Assembly (NCBI RefSeq): GCF_009192745.1
Contig: NZ_VTFV01000005.1
Coordinates: forward strand, 62,001-126,000
Reading direction: 5' to 3'
DNA from: Arthrobacter citreus
Lineage (GTDB): Bacteria > Actinomycetota > Actinomycetes > Actinomycetales > Micrococcaceae
DNA length: 64,000 nt
Below the pieces are notes generated by a model. It searched no databases. It had not been told where the DNA came from and saw only the letters and a list, made by a program, of their open reading frames with translations. Position numbers and translations under genes: made by a program. This document shows positions 6,971 to 15,803 of the stretch, in pieces (position 1 is the first letter of the stretch; each line of letters opens with the position of its first letter).

Positions 6971-9900
6971 ATGAGATTTACCCGATGGAGGGCAGCGCTG
7001 GGCACAGCACTGTCTGCCGGCCTGCTGGCCGCACCGCTGGCGGCACTGCCCGCCCACGCGGAGGAATTACCTTCCGGCGTCGTCATCAACGAGGCCTATC
7101 TGAGCGGGGGAAGCGCCAACGCCCCGTTCACCAACAAGTTCGTGGAGCTGTACAACCCCACCAGTGCTGCGGTCAGCCTGGACGGGTGGTCGCTGCAGTA
7201 CCGTGCCGCAGGCAGCACCGGAGCACCCACCGGAATCGGCCGGCTCTCCGGGAGCATCCCGGCAGGCGGTTACTACCTGGTCCAGGGCGCCAGCAACGGC
7301 ACCAACGGTGTTGCCCTGCCGGCAGCCGACGCAACGATTGGTGCGAGTTTCTCCGGAGCCTCAGGCACCCTGGTGCTCGCGAACCAGGCCGCCGCGGTGA
7401 ACCCGCTGCCGGCTGGTTCCGTGACGGACCAGCCCGGCGTCGTGGATCTGCTCGGCTACGGCAGCTCCAACACCTTCGAGACAGCTCCGGCGGCCGCCCC
7501 GGCCGGGAACTCCGATCCGAAGTCCCTGAACCGCACCGGAGTCGCGGACACCAACAACAACGCTGCAGACTTCAAGCTCAGCACCTCCGTCACACCGACG
7601 AACACCGCGGGAACGGGAACCGTACCCGACCCTGAGCCCACCGATCCCGAACCGACTGATCCGGAGCCCACGGACCCTCCGGCCGGCACGATTGCCATCG
7701 CGGAGATCCAGGGCACCGGCGAGGCCAGCGCACTGGTTGGCCAGAATGTCACCACGCGCGGCAAGGTCACCGCCGCGTACCCGACCGGCGGATTCAGCGG
7801 CTATTACATCCAGACCCCGGGCTCCGGCGGCGAACTGGATCCGGCCACCCACACAGCCTCGGACGGCATCTTTGTCTTCTCCGCAGCCACAGTCGGCCAG
7901 GTCGCAGTCGGGGACTATGTCGAGGTCACCGGAACCGTCGGCGAATACTTCGGCCTGACCCAGCTCACCGTTCCTGCAGGCAGTATGACCAAGCTCAGCG
8001 AAGCAGCCGAAGAGGTCAAGCCGGCCACGGTTGCCTGGCCCGCAACGGACGCTGAGCGGGAAACCCTTGAAGGCATGCTGCTGGCACCGCAGGGCGAGTT
8101 CACCGTCACGGACAACTACACCCTGAACCAGTACGCGGAAATCGGCCTCGCTGCCGGCAGCGAGACGCTGGTGCAGCCCACCGCCGTCGCACCGGTTGGA
8201 ACGCCGGAGCACGCTGCTGTAGTCGCCAATAATGCCGCCAGGGCGGTAAAGCTCGACGACGGCGCCACCACCAATTTCCTCTCGGCCGCCAACCAGTCCA
8301 AGCCGCTGCCGTACCTGACCTCCACCGATCCGGTGCGGATCGGGGCGCCGGTGTCCTTCACCACCAACGTGATCCTGGACTTCCGCAACAGCGCCTGGCG
8401 GTTCCAGCCGCTGGCCGAACTGACTCCCGCCAACGCGGAGACCGTCCAGCCGGCGTCGTTCGAAAACACCCGCACACCGGCACCGCAGAGTGTGGGCGGC
8501 AACCTGAAGCTCGCCGCCTTCAACGTGCTGAACTACTTCAGCACCACCGGTGATGACCTCTCCGGCTGCACCTACTACAACGACCGCTCCGGCGCTCCGG
8601 TCACCGTCCGCGGCGGCTGCGATGCCCGCGGCGCAGCCAACGAGGCGAACCTTGAACGCCAGCAGGCGAAAATCGTGGCAGCGATCAACGCCCTGGGCGC
8701 CGACGTCGTCGGCCTTATGGAGATTGAAAACTCCGCCGAACTGGGACAGGACCGGGACACTGCCCTGGCCCACCTCACCGAGGCGCTGAACGCAGCTGCA
8801 CCGGGAACCTGGGACTACGTCCGCTCCCCCGCAGCCCTGCCGGACGACGAAGACGTAATCCGCACGGCGTTCATCTACCGGACCGCCACCGCCGAACCGG
8901 TGGGAGATTCGGTGATCCTGAACGATGAGACCGTGTTCTCCAATGCGCGTGAACCGCTGGCCCAGGCCTTCAAGCCGGCCGGCGGGGAAGACAGCGAAAG
9001 TTTCGTGGCGGTCGCGAACCACTTCAAGTCCAAGGGATCTGCACCGTCCAGCGGAGAGAATGCAGACAACGGACAGGGCGGCTGGAATGCCGACCGCGTC
9101 CGCCAGGCACAGGCCGTGACCGCGTTCGCTGACACGGTGGCGCAGGACGCCGGAACCGAGCGGGTCTTCCTGCTGGGCGACTTCAACTCCTACGCCGCAG
9201 AAGACCCCATGCAGGTCTTCGCCGACGCCGGCTACCTGAACCTCGGCAAGGCCACCGGCAAGCACTCATACGCCTTCAGCGGCCTGGTTGGATCCCTGGA
9301 CCACATCCTGGCCTCGCCCGCTGCTGCGGAGGACGTCACAGGCACCGACATCTGGAACATCAACTCGGTTGAATCGATTGCCTTCGAGTACAGCCGGTAC
9401 AACTACAACGCCACCGACTACTACGCAGCGGATCCCTACCGTTCCTCGGACCACGATCCGATCATCGTTGGGATGGACCTGACCCCGGCCGAGGCCGAGG
9501 TCACCGACCTGAACCTGCTCAACATTAACGATTTCCACGGCCGGATTGACGCCAACACCGTCAACTTCGCCGGAACCGTCGAGCAGCTCAAGGCCGCCGC
9601 ACCCGAGGGCAGCTCGCTGTTCCTCTCCGCCGGCGACAACATCGGTGCATCCCTGTTCGCCTCCTCGGTACAGCAGGACCAGCCCACCATCGACGTCCTG
9701 AACGCGCTGGGCCTGCGGGCCTCGGCAGTGGGCAACCACGAGTTCGACGGCGGATTCGCGGACCTCACCGACCGTGTGGTTCCCGCCTCGGACTTCGAGT
9801 ACCTGGGCGCCAACGTCTACCTCAAGGGCACCACCACCCCGGCGCTGCCGGAGTACACCATCCTGGACGTGAACGGCGTCAAGGTGGCCGTGATCGGCGC

Positions 9901-11452
9901 CGTCACCGAGGAAACCGGAACCCTGGTTTCCCCCGGCGGCATCGCCACCCTTGAGTTCGGCGACCCGGTGGAAGCAGTGAACCGCGTCGCTGAGCGTCTT
10001 GAAGCCGAGGGCCTCGCGGACGTCATCATCGCCGAATACCACGAGGGTGCTGGCTCGGGAACACCCGACGGCGCCACCTTGGAGGAGGAGATCGCCGGCG
10101 GCGGTGCCTTTGCGGAGATCGTGACGGAAACCAGCGCACTGGTGGATGCCATCTACACCGGACACACCCACAAGCAGTATGCGTGGGACGCTCCGGTTCC
10201 GGGCGTTGAGGGCAAGACCCGTCCCATAGTCCAGACCGGTTCCTACGGCGAGTTCATCGGCCAGATCGAGCTGGCGTACAACGCCGAGACTGACGAGGTG
10301 CTCTCCTACACCGCAGGCAACGTGGCCCGTACCACCACGCCCGCGGCGGATCTGGTGGCAGCGTACCCCGCGGTTGCCGAGGTCAAGCGGATTGTCGACG
10401 CCGCACTGGCGTTCGCTGCCGAGGTCGGCAACCAGCCGATCGGCTTGGTCACGGCGGACATCACCACGGCCTTCGCCGGCACATCCCGCGATGACCGCGG
10501 CAACGAATCCACCCTGGGCAACCTGGTGGCAGATTCGCTGCTCTCCTCCCTTGGCTCACCCGAGCGCGGCGGGGCCGAAATCGGCGTCGTCAATCCCGGC
10601 GGGCTGCGGGCTGAGCTGTACTACGGTGAGGACGGCGTGATCACCTACGCCGAAGCCAACGCAGTATTGCCGTTCGTGAACAACCTGTGGACCACCACCC
10701 TCACCGGCGCGCAGCTGAAGTCGGTGCTGGAGGAACAGTGGCAGCCGGACGGAAGTTCCCGGACCTTCCTGGCACTGGGACTTTCCGACAACGTGACCTA
10801 CACCTACGATCCGGACCAGCCGCGCGGCTCCCGCATCCAGTCGGTCACCGTCAACGGTGAAGCGCTCGATCCCAACCGGGCCTACCGGGTAGGTACGTTC
10901 AGCTTCCTGGCCCAGGGCGGAGATAACTTCTCCACCTTTGCGCAGGGAACGGACACCCGTGACTCCGGACTGATCGACCGCGATGCGTGGATCAGCTACC
11001 TGCAGGCGAGCAGCCCGGTCTCCCCCGATTTCGCCCGCCAAGGTGTCATCGTCAAGGGTGCTCCCGCCACCGCGCAGGCCGGTTCCAGTGTCACCTTCAC
11101 GGTAGACAAGCTGGACCTGACCTCGCTGGGCAGCCCGGCTAACACCACGCTGGCCGTCAGCTGGGTCCCGGCCGGTGGAACCGCCGTCGCGCTGGGATCC
11201 GTTCCGGTAACGGCCGGTGCCGCCAGCGTCACCGCCGCCATTCCGGCGTCGGCGTCCGGCCCCGGTGCCCTGGTGCTGACCGCGGATCCCTCCGGCACCA
11301 CAGTGAGCATCCCGGTCACCGTGGATGAAGCACCGCAGCAGCCCACCTGTGTCCGTCCCGTCCCGCCGAAGAACTGGTGGGATGTCCGGGGCTGGCTCAA
11401 GTACGCGGTGGACTACGCCCGGTACCTGATCTGCACGATCAGCCGCGGCTAG
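6971..11452 (+). CDS. Secreted multidomain nuclease / 5'-nucleotidase (LTD-OB-EEP-UshA)
   Basis: A 1493-residue secreted enzyme with a Sec signal peptide (1-30, ending PAHA). Domains in order: a lamin-tail domain (about 33-195; VINEAYLSGG, KFVELYNPTS), a DPEPT repeat linker (about 218-235), and an OB-fold of ExeM/NucH nucleases (about 240-340). An endonuclease/exonuclease/phosphatase domain follows (about 510-835; LAAFNVLNYF, MEIEN, GDFNSY, SSDHDPI), then a metallophosphatase (about 840-1130; NINDFHGRID, GDNIGASLFA, GNHEFDGG, GHTHK). Next come a 5'-nucleotidase C-terminal domain (about 1150-1340) and an Ig-like region. The tail ends CTISRG without a sortase motif. It probably degrades DNA outside the cell and dephosphorylates the nucleotides, giving nucleosides and phosphate. 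An AAAGGAG SD supports the ATG. Confidence 0.93.
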   Translation: MRFTRWRAALGTALSAGLLAAPLAALPAHAEELPSGVVINEAYLSGGSANAPFTNKFVELYNPTSAAVSLDGWSLQYRAAGSTGAPTGIGRLSGSIPAGGYYLVQGASNGTNGVALPAADATIGASFSGASGTLVLANQAAAVNPLPAGSVTDQPGVVDLLGYGSSNTFETAPAAAPAGNSDPKSLNRTGVADTNNNAADFKLSTSVTPTNTAGTGTVPDPEPTDPEPTDPEPTDPPAGTIAIAEIQGTGEASALVGQNVTTRGKVTAAYPTGGFSGYYIQTPGSGGELDPATHTASDGIFVFSAATVGQVAVGDYVEVTGTVGEYFGLTQLTVPAGSMTKLSEAAEEVKPATVAWPATDAERETLEGMLLAPQGEFTVTDNYTLNQYAEIGLAAGSETLVQPTAVAPVGTPEHAAVVANNAARAVKLDDGATTNFLSAANQSKPLPYLTSTDPVRIGAPVSFTTNVILDFRNSAWRFQPLAELTPANAETVQPASFENTRTPAPQSVGGNLKLAAFNVLNYFSTTGDDLSGCTYYNDRSGAPVTVRGGCDARGAANEANLERQQAKIVAAINALGADVVGLMEIENSAELGQDRDTALAHLTEALNAAAPGTWDYVRSPAALPDDEDVIRTAFIYRTATAEPVGDSVILNDETVFSNAREPLAQAFKPAGGEDSESFVAVANHFKSKGSAPSSGENADNGQGGWNADRVRQAQAVTAFADTVAQDAGTERVFLLGDFNSYAAEDPMQVFADAGYLNLGKATGKHSYAFSGLVGSLDHILASPAAAEDVTGTDIWNINSVESIAFEYSRYNYNATDYYAADPYRSSDHDPIIVGMDLTPAEAEVTDLNLLNINDFHGRIDANTVNFAGTVEQLKAAAPEGSSLFLSAGDNIGASLFASSVQQDQPTIDVLNALGLRASAVGNHEFDGGFADLTDRVVPASDFEYLGANVYLKGTTTPALPEYTILDVNGVKVAVIGAVTEETGTLVSPGGIATLEFGDPVEAVNRVAERLEAEGLADVIIAEYHEGAGSGTPDGATLEEEIAGGGAFAEIVTETSALVDAIYTGHTHKQYAWDAPVPGVEGKTRPIVQTGSYGEFIGQIELAYNAETDEVLSYTAGNVARTTTPAADLVAAYPAVAEVKRIVDAALAFAAEVGNQPIGLVTADITTAFAGTSRDDRGNESTLGNLVADSLLSSLGSPERGGAEIGVVNPGGLRAELYYGEDGVITYAEANAVLPFVNNLWTTTLTGAQLKSVLEEQWQPDGSSRTFLALGLSDNVTYTYDPDQPRGSRIQSVTVNGEALDPNRAYRVGTFSFLAQGGDNFSTFAQGTDTRDSGLIDRDAWISYLQASSPVSPDFARQGVIVKGAPATAQAGSSVTFTVDKLDLTSLGSPANTTLAVSWVPAGGTAVALGSVPVTAGAASVTAAIPASASGPGALVLTADPSGTTVSIPVTVDEAPQQPTCVRPVPPKNWWDVRGWLKYAVDYARYLICTISRG

Positions 11453-11478
11453 CCCGCACCGGCTAGGCAATAACGGAG

Positions 11479-11517
11479 CGGCGCCGTCCGGACCTTCGAG
11501 TCCGGGCGGCGCCGTTT
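11479..11517 (+). terminator. Hairpin terminator of the nuclease/nucleotidase gene
   Basis: CGGCGCCGTCCGGA (11479-11492) pairs with TCCGGGCGGCGCCG (11501-11514) with one G-U pair, followed by a short TTT. Confidence 0.75.
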
Positions 11518-11609
11518 CTCGTTCAGCCCCGGCATCAAACGGTAGACACCCCATTTTTTGTGTGCCTATAGTGAAGGAAGTGCTTATTGCTGGACTGGGG
11601 GGCATCGGA

Positions 11610-12611
11610 ATGAAGGCGTCACGAGGAGCTTGGCGGGTTGTCCGTCCTGTGCTCCTTGGAGCCGCCGCAGCCGCTTCATGGCTGACTCTCTCGGCCACCG
11701 CTGCTTCGGCCGAACCAGTGACTGAACCGGATTCCCTTCTGGCAAGCGTGAGTTCCTCGGCTACGGGTCTCCTTGATGCCGCCGTTAATACCGTCGATCA
11801 GGTTACGGATGGCCTGCTGCCCGCCCCGCAGGCACCGGCCCAGGCCCCCGCTCCGGGTATTTCCCTGCCGGAGGCGCCTCGGCTGCAGCCAGCTTTACAT
11901 GGCGTAGTAACTGCCGCGGACGAGCTGGTACAGACAGTTCCGGTTGTGGGAACACTGGTCCCGGCGCAGACGCTGCCTGCTGCCACTGATCCCATCCTGA
12001 CTGCGGTCGACGACATCACCGGCTTTGCGGTAGAGACGATTCGCCCGACCGCAGACGGCCTCCTTGAGAGCCTGCCTCCCGTTCTCCCTCCAGCCTCCGA
12101 CGCCGGTACTGGCTTGGTTTGTCCCGATGGCCTGGGTGACCCCGCGGCTTCCGCCGCATCCGGATGCAGCGAAACCCCAATAACGCCAGCGATTCCGGAT
12201 ATCGGCCCGGCAGCAGAGCGTGAAGCCGACAGCGCTCGTTTCGCCGCACCGGCCTCTGAGCCGCACCCGGAGGAAGATGCCGCGGCCCCCTCGGCACTCG
12301 ACGCCGTGGCCAGTCACGGGGAATCGGCTGCGGTTACGGCAGCGTCCTGCGCTGAAGTCTTCCCGGAGTCCGCCCTGCCCGTGTCTTCCGCCCCGGATGC
12401 CGGGACACCAGGAGGATCACCGCAAAGCGGCCTTCTGCCGCTGGGCACCGGATCCTCCGTTGTGAGTCCTTCGGGGGCAGGTCCGCTGCTGCCCGGCTGC
12501 CTTTCCGGCCAGCATCTCAGGATTCCGGCGCTGGCTGCCCTGCCCGCTTCCACGGAGCTCATGAAAGCCCCCTCTCCAGTCTCACTGGACCACGAGGGAT
12601 TCCCTGATTAG
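11610..12611 (+). CDS. Secreted Ala/Pro-rich protein of unknown function
   Basis: A 333-residue exported protein. Residues 1-34 are a signal peptide (MKASRGAWRVVRPVLLGAAA, then a hydrophobic stretch ending ATAASA). The mature part is rich in Ala, Pro and Leu with short hydrophobic helices (GLLDAAVNTVDQVTDGLLPA, LVQTVPVVGTLVPAQTLPAA) and four Cys. There is no sortase motif or catalytic motif that I recognise. The ATG at 11610 was chosen over one 16 codons upstream because it begins the signal peptide and follows GGGGGG. It lies 84 bp before the chaplin-like gene on the same strand, and both mature proteins begin AEPVT. Related surface roles are therefore plausible but unproven. Confidence 0.72.
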   Translation: MKASRGAWRVVRPVLLGAAAAASWLTLSATAASAEPVTEPDSLLASVSSSATGLLDAAVNTVDQVTDGLLPAPQAPAQAPAPGISLPEAPRLQPALHGVVTAADELVQTVPVVGTLVPAQTLPAATDPILTAVDDITGFAVETIRPTADGLLESLPPVLPPASDAGTGLVCPDGLGDPAASAASGCSETPITPAIPDIGPAAEREADSARFAAPASEPHPEEDAAAPSALDAVASHGESAAVTAASCAEVFPESALPVSSAPDAGTPGGSPQSGLLPLGTGSSVVSPSGAGPLLPGCLSGQHLRIPALAALPASTELMKAPSPVSLDHEGFPD

Positions 12612-12695
12612 TTAGGCCTCTGTCCGTCTCCAGATGGACGAATGCCATTTGGGCCCCATGCGGCCCCATACCAATAACTTCTCAGGAGATTCGCT

Positions 12696-13787
12696 ATGCG
12701 TTGCATTATTCGACGTGGGCTGCTTGGCACCCTCTTTGCCGGAGGATTGCTGGCCCTTGGAACAACCGCGGCCAACGCGGAACCGGTAACCTCCGGATCC
12801 GACGGGCTCCTCTCCGGAACCCAAATCACCGCACCCATCACCATCCCCATCGACCTCGGCACCAACTCCCTGGCAATCCTCGGCGAAGCCAACACCGAGA
12901 CCACCAGCGAAGCCGGGACACCCGGGACGAACACTGCCACCGGAACACCGGCCGGCACCGGACCGGTAACCTCCGGATCCGACGGGCTCCTCTCCGGAAC
13001 CCAAATCACCGCACCCATCACCATCCCCATCGACCTCGGCACCAACTCCCTGGCAATCCTCGGCGAAGCCAACACCGAGACCACCAGCGAAGCCGGGACA
13101 CCCGGGACGAACACTGCCACCGGAACACCGGCCGGCACCGGACCGGTAACCTCCGGATCCGACGGGCTCCTCTCCGGAACCCAAATCACCGCACCCATCA
13201 CCATCCCCATCGACCTCGGCACCAACTCCCTGGCAATCCTCGGCGAAGCCAACACCGAGACCACCAGCGAAGCCGGGACACCCGGGACGAACACTGCCAC
13301 CGGAACACCGGCCGGCACCGGACCGGTAACCTCCGGATCCGACGGGCTCCTCTCCGGAACCCAAATCACCGCACCCATCACCATCCCCATCGACCTCGGC
13401 ACCAACTCCCTGGCAATCCTCGGCGAAGCCATCACCGAGACCACCACGCTGGGCACCGTGCCTCCAGTTGGTCCCCGTCCCGGCGACACCGACCCCCGTC
13501 CCGGAGACACGGATCCCTTCGTGATTCCCGCAGGGCCTCAGCCGAACGGCTCTACAGGAACTGAGCCGGCTCTTGCCTCCTCAGCTGCGGAGGAAACGAC
13601 CGGGCTCACCCGGATGTCCGCTGCCGAAACACCGCAGTGGACATCCGCGGCCACAGCTGCCGGTTCAGCGAGCGTCCTGGCTGACACCGGAGCGTCAGGC
13701 ACGGTCTTGCTGTGGCTGGCACTTCCGCTGATTGGAGCCGGGCTGGTACTCGTCGGTCGTGCAGGCCAGCAGACAGCCAACCTGTAA
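12696..13787 (+). CDS. Wall-anchored long-chaplin-like repeat protein (LADTG sorting signal)
   Basis: A 363-residue surface protein. A signal peptide (1-28, ending AANA) is followed by four tandem 60-residue units. Each unit holds the block SGTQITAPITIPIDLGTNSL, then AILGEA, then a Thr/Gly/Pro-rich spacer. The block follows the chaplin pattern (SG....P-I-hP....N-h-h-hG). The C-terminus carries LADTG, a hydrophobic helix (VLLWLALPLIGAGLVLVG) and Arg, which is a class-E-type sortase signal. Streptomyces long chaplins ChpA-C have the same plan with two repeats. Cys is absent from the repeats here, as in ChpE. It is probably an amyloid-like, surface-active coat protein covalently fixed to peptidoglycan. 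The SD AGGAG supports the start. Confidence 0.82.
   Translation: MRCIIRRGLLGTLFAGGLLALGTTAANAEPVTSGSDGLLSGTQITAPITIPIDLGTNSLAILGEANTETTSEAGTPGTNTATGTPAGTGPVTSGSDGLLSGTQITAPITIPIDLGTNSLAILGEANTETTSEAGTPGTNTATGTPAGTGPVTSGSDGLLSGTQITAPITIPIDLGTNSLAILGEANTETTSEAGTPGTNTATGTPAGTGPVTSGSDGLLSGTQITAPITIPIDLGTNSLAILGEAITETTTLGTVPPVGPRPGDTDPRPGDTDPFVIPAGPQPNGSTGTEPALASSAAEETTGLTRMSAAETPQWTSAATAAGSASVLADTGASGTVLLWLALPLIGAGLVLVGRAGQQTANL
12782..13446 (+). repeat. 180-bp tandem repeat inside the chaplin-like gene (3.7 copies)
   Basis: Units start at 12782, 12962, 13142 and 13322. The three full copies and the partial fourth are identical base for base, except T for A at 13432. The repeat ends near 13446. 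The period is a multiple of 3, so copy number can change without breaking the frame. Confidence 0.97.
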
Positions 13788-13799
13788 ACCGGTGGATGA

Positions 13800-13830
13800 G
13801 CCGAGGTTCCGGTGCCGCCGGGACCTCGGC
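13800..13830 (+). terminator. Possible terminator after the chaplin-like gene
   Basis: GCCGAGGT (13800-13807) and ACCTCGGC (13823-13830) form an 8-bp stem. A TTTTT run follows about 10 bp later, so the arrangement is not canonical. Confidence 0.45.
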
Positions 13831-13912
13831 CTTCCCGCCGTTTTTCGCAACGGCTGCCAGACACCAGGTGGTCCGGACCGGTCACGCGGACACCCCGCAC
13901 TGAGGCCCCGCC

Positions 13913-15664
13913 CTACTGCCGGGGGTCGGGGTTCTTCGGATCCTCGGATCCCATGTCGGCTGCGCCGAGCACACTGGCCACGGGGTTGTCGGTCTTCTCA
14001 TTGGCCCGCGGCTTGAGCTCCGGGTGGTGCAGGTCCAGTGCCGGCCGCTCGGACCGGATCCTGGGCAGCGACGTGAAGTTGTGCCGCGGCGGCGGGCAGG
14101 ACGTGGCCCATTCGAGTGAGCACCCAAAACCCCACGGATCGTCCACTTCCACTTTCTTCCCGCGCCGCCAGGTCACGTAGACGTTCCAGAAGAACGGAAT
14201 CATGGAGAACCCGAGAATCAGGGAACCGATGGTGGAGAGCTGGTTCATCGCCGTGAAGTTGTCCTCCACCAGGTAGTCCGCATAGCGCCGCGGCATGCCC
14301 AGCACACCGAGCCAGTGCTGGATCATAAAGGTCAGGTGGAAGCCCAGGAACAGCAGCCAGAAGTGGATCTTTCCCAGCCGCTCGTTGAGCATCTTGCCGG
14401 TCCACTTTGGCCACCAGAAGTAGAACCCGCCGAACATCGCGAACACCACCGTTCCGAAGACCACGTAATGGAAATGGGCCACCACAAAGTAGGTGTCTGA
14501 AACGTGGAAGTCCAGCGGCGGTGAGGACAGGATGATGCCGGTCAGCCCGCCGAACAGGAACGTGATGAGGAATCCGAGGGCCCACATCATGGGCGTCTCG
14601 AAGGTAATGGAACCGCGCCACATGGTGCCGATCCAGTTGAAGAACTTCACGCCGGTGGGCACGGCGATGAGCATGGTCATGATCGCGAAGAACGGCAGGA
14701 ACACCTGCCCGGTGACGTACATGTGGTGTGCCCAGACGGTCATGGACAGGCCCGCGATCGCGATCGTCGCAAAGATCAGGCCCTTGTAGCCGAAGATCGG
14801 TTTGCGGCTGAACACCGGCAGGATTTCCGAGATGATCCCGAAGAACGGCAGCGCGATGATGTAGACCTCCGGATGGCCGAAGAACCAGAACAGGTGCTGC
14901 CAGAGGATGGCCCCGCCGTTCTCCGGATCGAAGATGTGGGCGTCGAACCTGCGGTCCGCTCCCAGGGCGAACAGCGCGGCTGCCAGCGGCGGGAACGCCA
15001 TCAGTACCAGGATGGCGGTGACCAGCGTGTTCCAGGTGAAGATCGGCATGCGCCACATGGTCATGCCGGGAGCGCGCATGCAGATGATGGTGGTGACGAA
15101 GTTGACCGAGCCGAGGATGGTTCCGAATCCGGACAGCGCCAGGCCAAAGACCCACAGGTCCCCGCCGATACCGGGCGAGAACGTGGTGTTGGACAACGGT
15201 GCGTACGCCGTCCAGCCGAAGGATGCCGCTCCCTGCGGGGTCAGGAACCCTGAGATCGCAATCAGGGAGCCGAAGAGGAAGAACCAGTAGGCCAGGGCGT
15301 TCAGGCGCGGGAACGCGACGTCCGGCGCCCCGATCTGCAGCGGCATCATCACGTTCGCAAAGCCGGCGAAGAGCGGGGTGGCGAACATCAGCAGCATCAG
15401 TGTGCCGTGCATGGTGAACAGCTGGTTGTACTGCTCGCGGGAAGAGACGATTTCAAGTCCCGGCTGGAAGAGCTCGGCCCGGATGATCAGGGCCATGACC
15501 CCGGCCAGGCAGAAGAAAATGAAGGACGTGATCAGGTACAGGTAGCCGATCTTCTTGTGGTCGGTGGTGGTCAGCCAGTCGACGACGATGCGGCCGCGGG
15601 AGACCGGCACGACGCGCGGCGGTACGGTTGTTCCTTCATCTGCCGAATACTTCAACGTAGACAT
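13913..15664 (-). CDS. ctaD: Cytochrome c oxidase subunit I (aa3 type)
   Basis: A 583-residue heme-copper oxidase subunit I with about 12 membrane helices. It carries the heme and copper ligand motifs of the family: MHGTLM (low-spin heme His), FFGHPEVY (CuB His and the cross-linked Tyr), AHHMYV (CuB His pair) and [10 protein letters not shown] (heme ligands). It oxidises cytochrome c and reduces oxygen to water while pumping protons. The hydrophilic C-terminus (about 60 residues) is longer than in minimal homologues but common in actinobacteria. Neither ctaC nor ctaE lies beside it: hut genes lie upstream and the chaplin-like gene converges downstream. It may be an extra copy, or a ctaD separated from its partners. 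A hairpin CGTAGG-ACCC-CCTACG lies about 80 bp before the start. Confidence 0.95.
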   Translation of the reverse strand: MSTLKYSADEGTTVPPRVVPVSRGRIVVDWLTTTDHKKIGYLYLITSFIFFCLAGVMALIIRAELFQPGLEIVSSREQYNQLFTMHGTLMLLMFATPLFAGFANVMMPLQIGAPDVAFPRLNALAYWFFLFGSLIAISGFLTPQGAASFGWTAYAPLSNTTFSPGIGGDLWVFGLALSGFGTILGSVNFVTTIICMRAPGMTMWRMPIFTWNTLVTAILVLMAFPPLAAALFALGADRRFDAHIFDPENGGAILWQHLFWFFGHPEVYIIALPFFGIISEILPVFSRKPIFGYKGLIFATIAIAGLSMTVWAHHMYVTGQVFLPFFAIMTMLIAVPTGVKFFNWIGTMWRGSITFETPMMWALGFLITFLFGGLTGIILSSPPLDFHVSDTYFVVAHFHYVVFGTVVFAMFGGFYFWWPKWTGKMLNERLGKIHFWLLFLGFHLTFMIQHWLGVLGMPRRYADYLVEDNFTAMNQLSTIGSLILGFSMIPFFWNVYVTWRRGKKVEVDDPWGFGCSLEWATSCPPPRHNFTSLPRIRSERPALDLHHPELKPRANEKTDNPVASVLGAADMGSEDPKNPDPRQ

Positions 15665-15803
15665 CAGCGCCGCCTAGGGGTCCGCAGGAGGTTCAGTCCG
15701 TACACGGGCCCCGCCGCTCGCAGGCCAGTGTGCCTTGTATCGTAGGACCCCCTACGGGGCAGGTCCATAGGCAGCACAGGGTTTTTGCCGTGTCCGCCCC
15801 GGC

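Noticed and set aside
7361-9265. Minus-strand open frame of 634 codons
   Set aside because: Antisense to the nuclease/nucleotidase gene, with Gly/Arg/Val-rich composition and no known domain.
12608-13510. Long open frames in other frames of the chaplin-like repeats, including minus-strand ones
   Set aside because: A perfect repeat without stops in one unit keeps every such frame open; only the plus-strand frame has a signal peptide, chaplin pattern and sorting signal.
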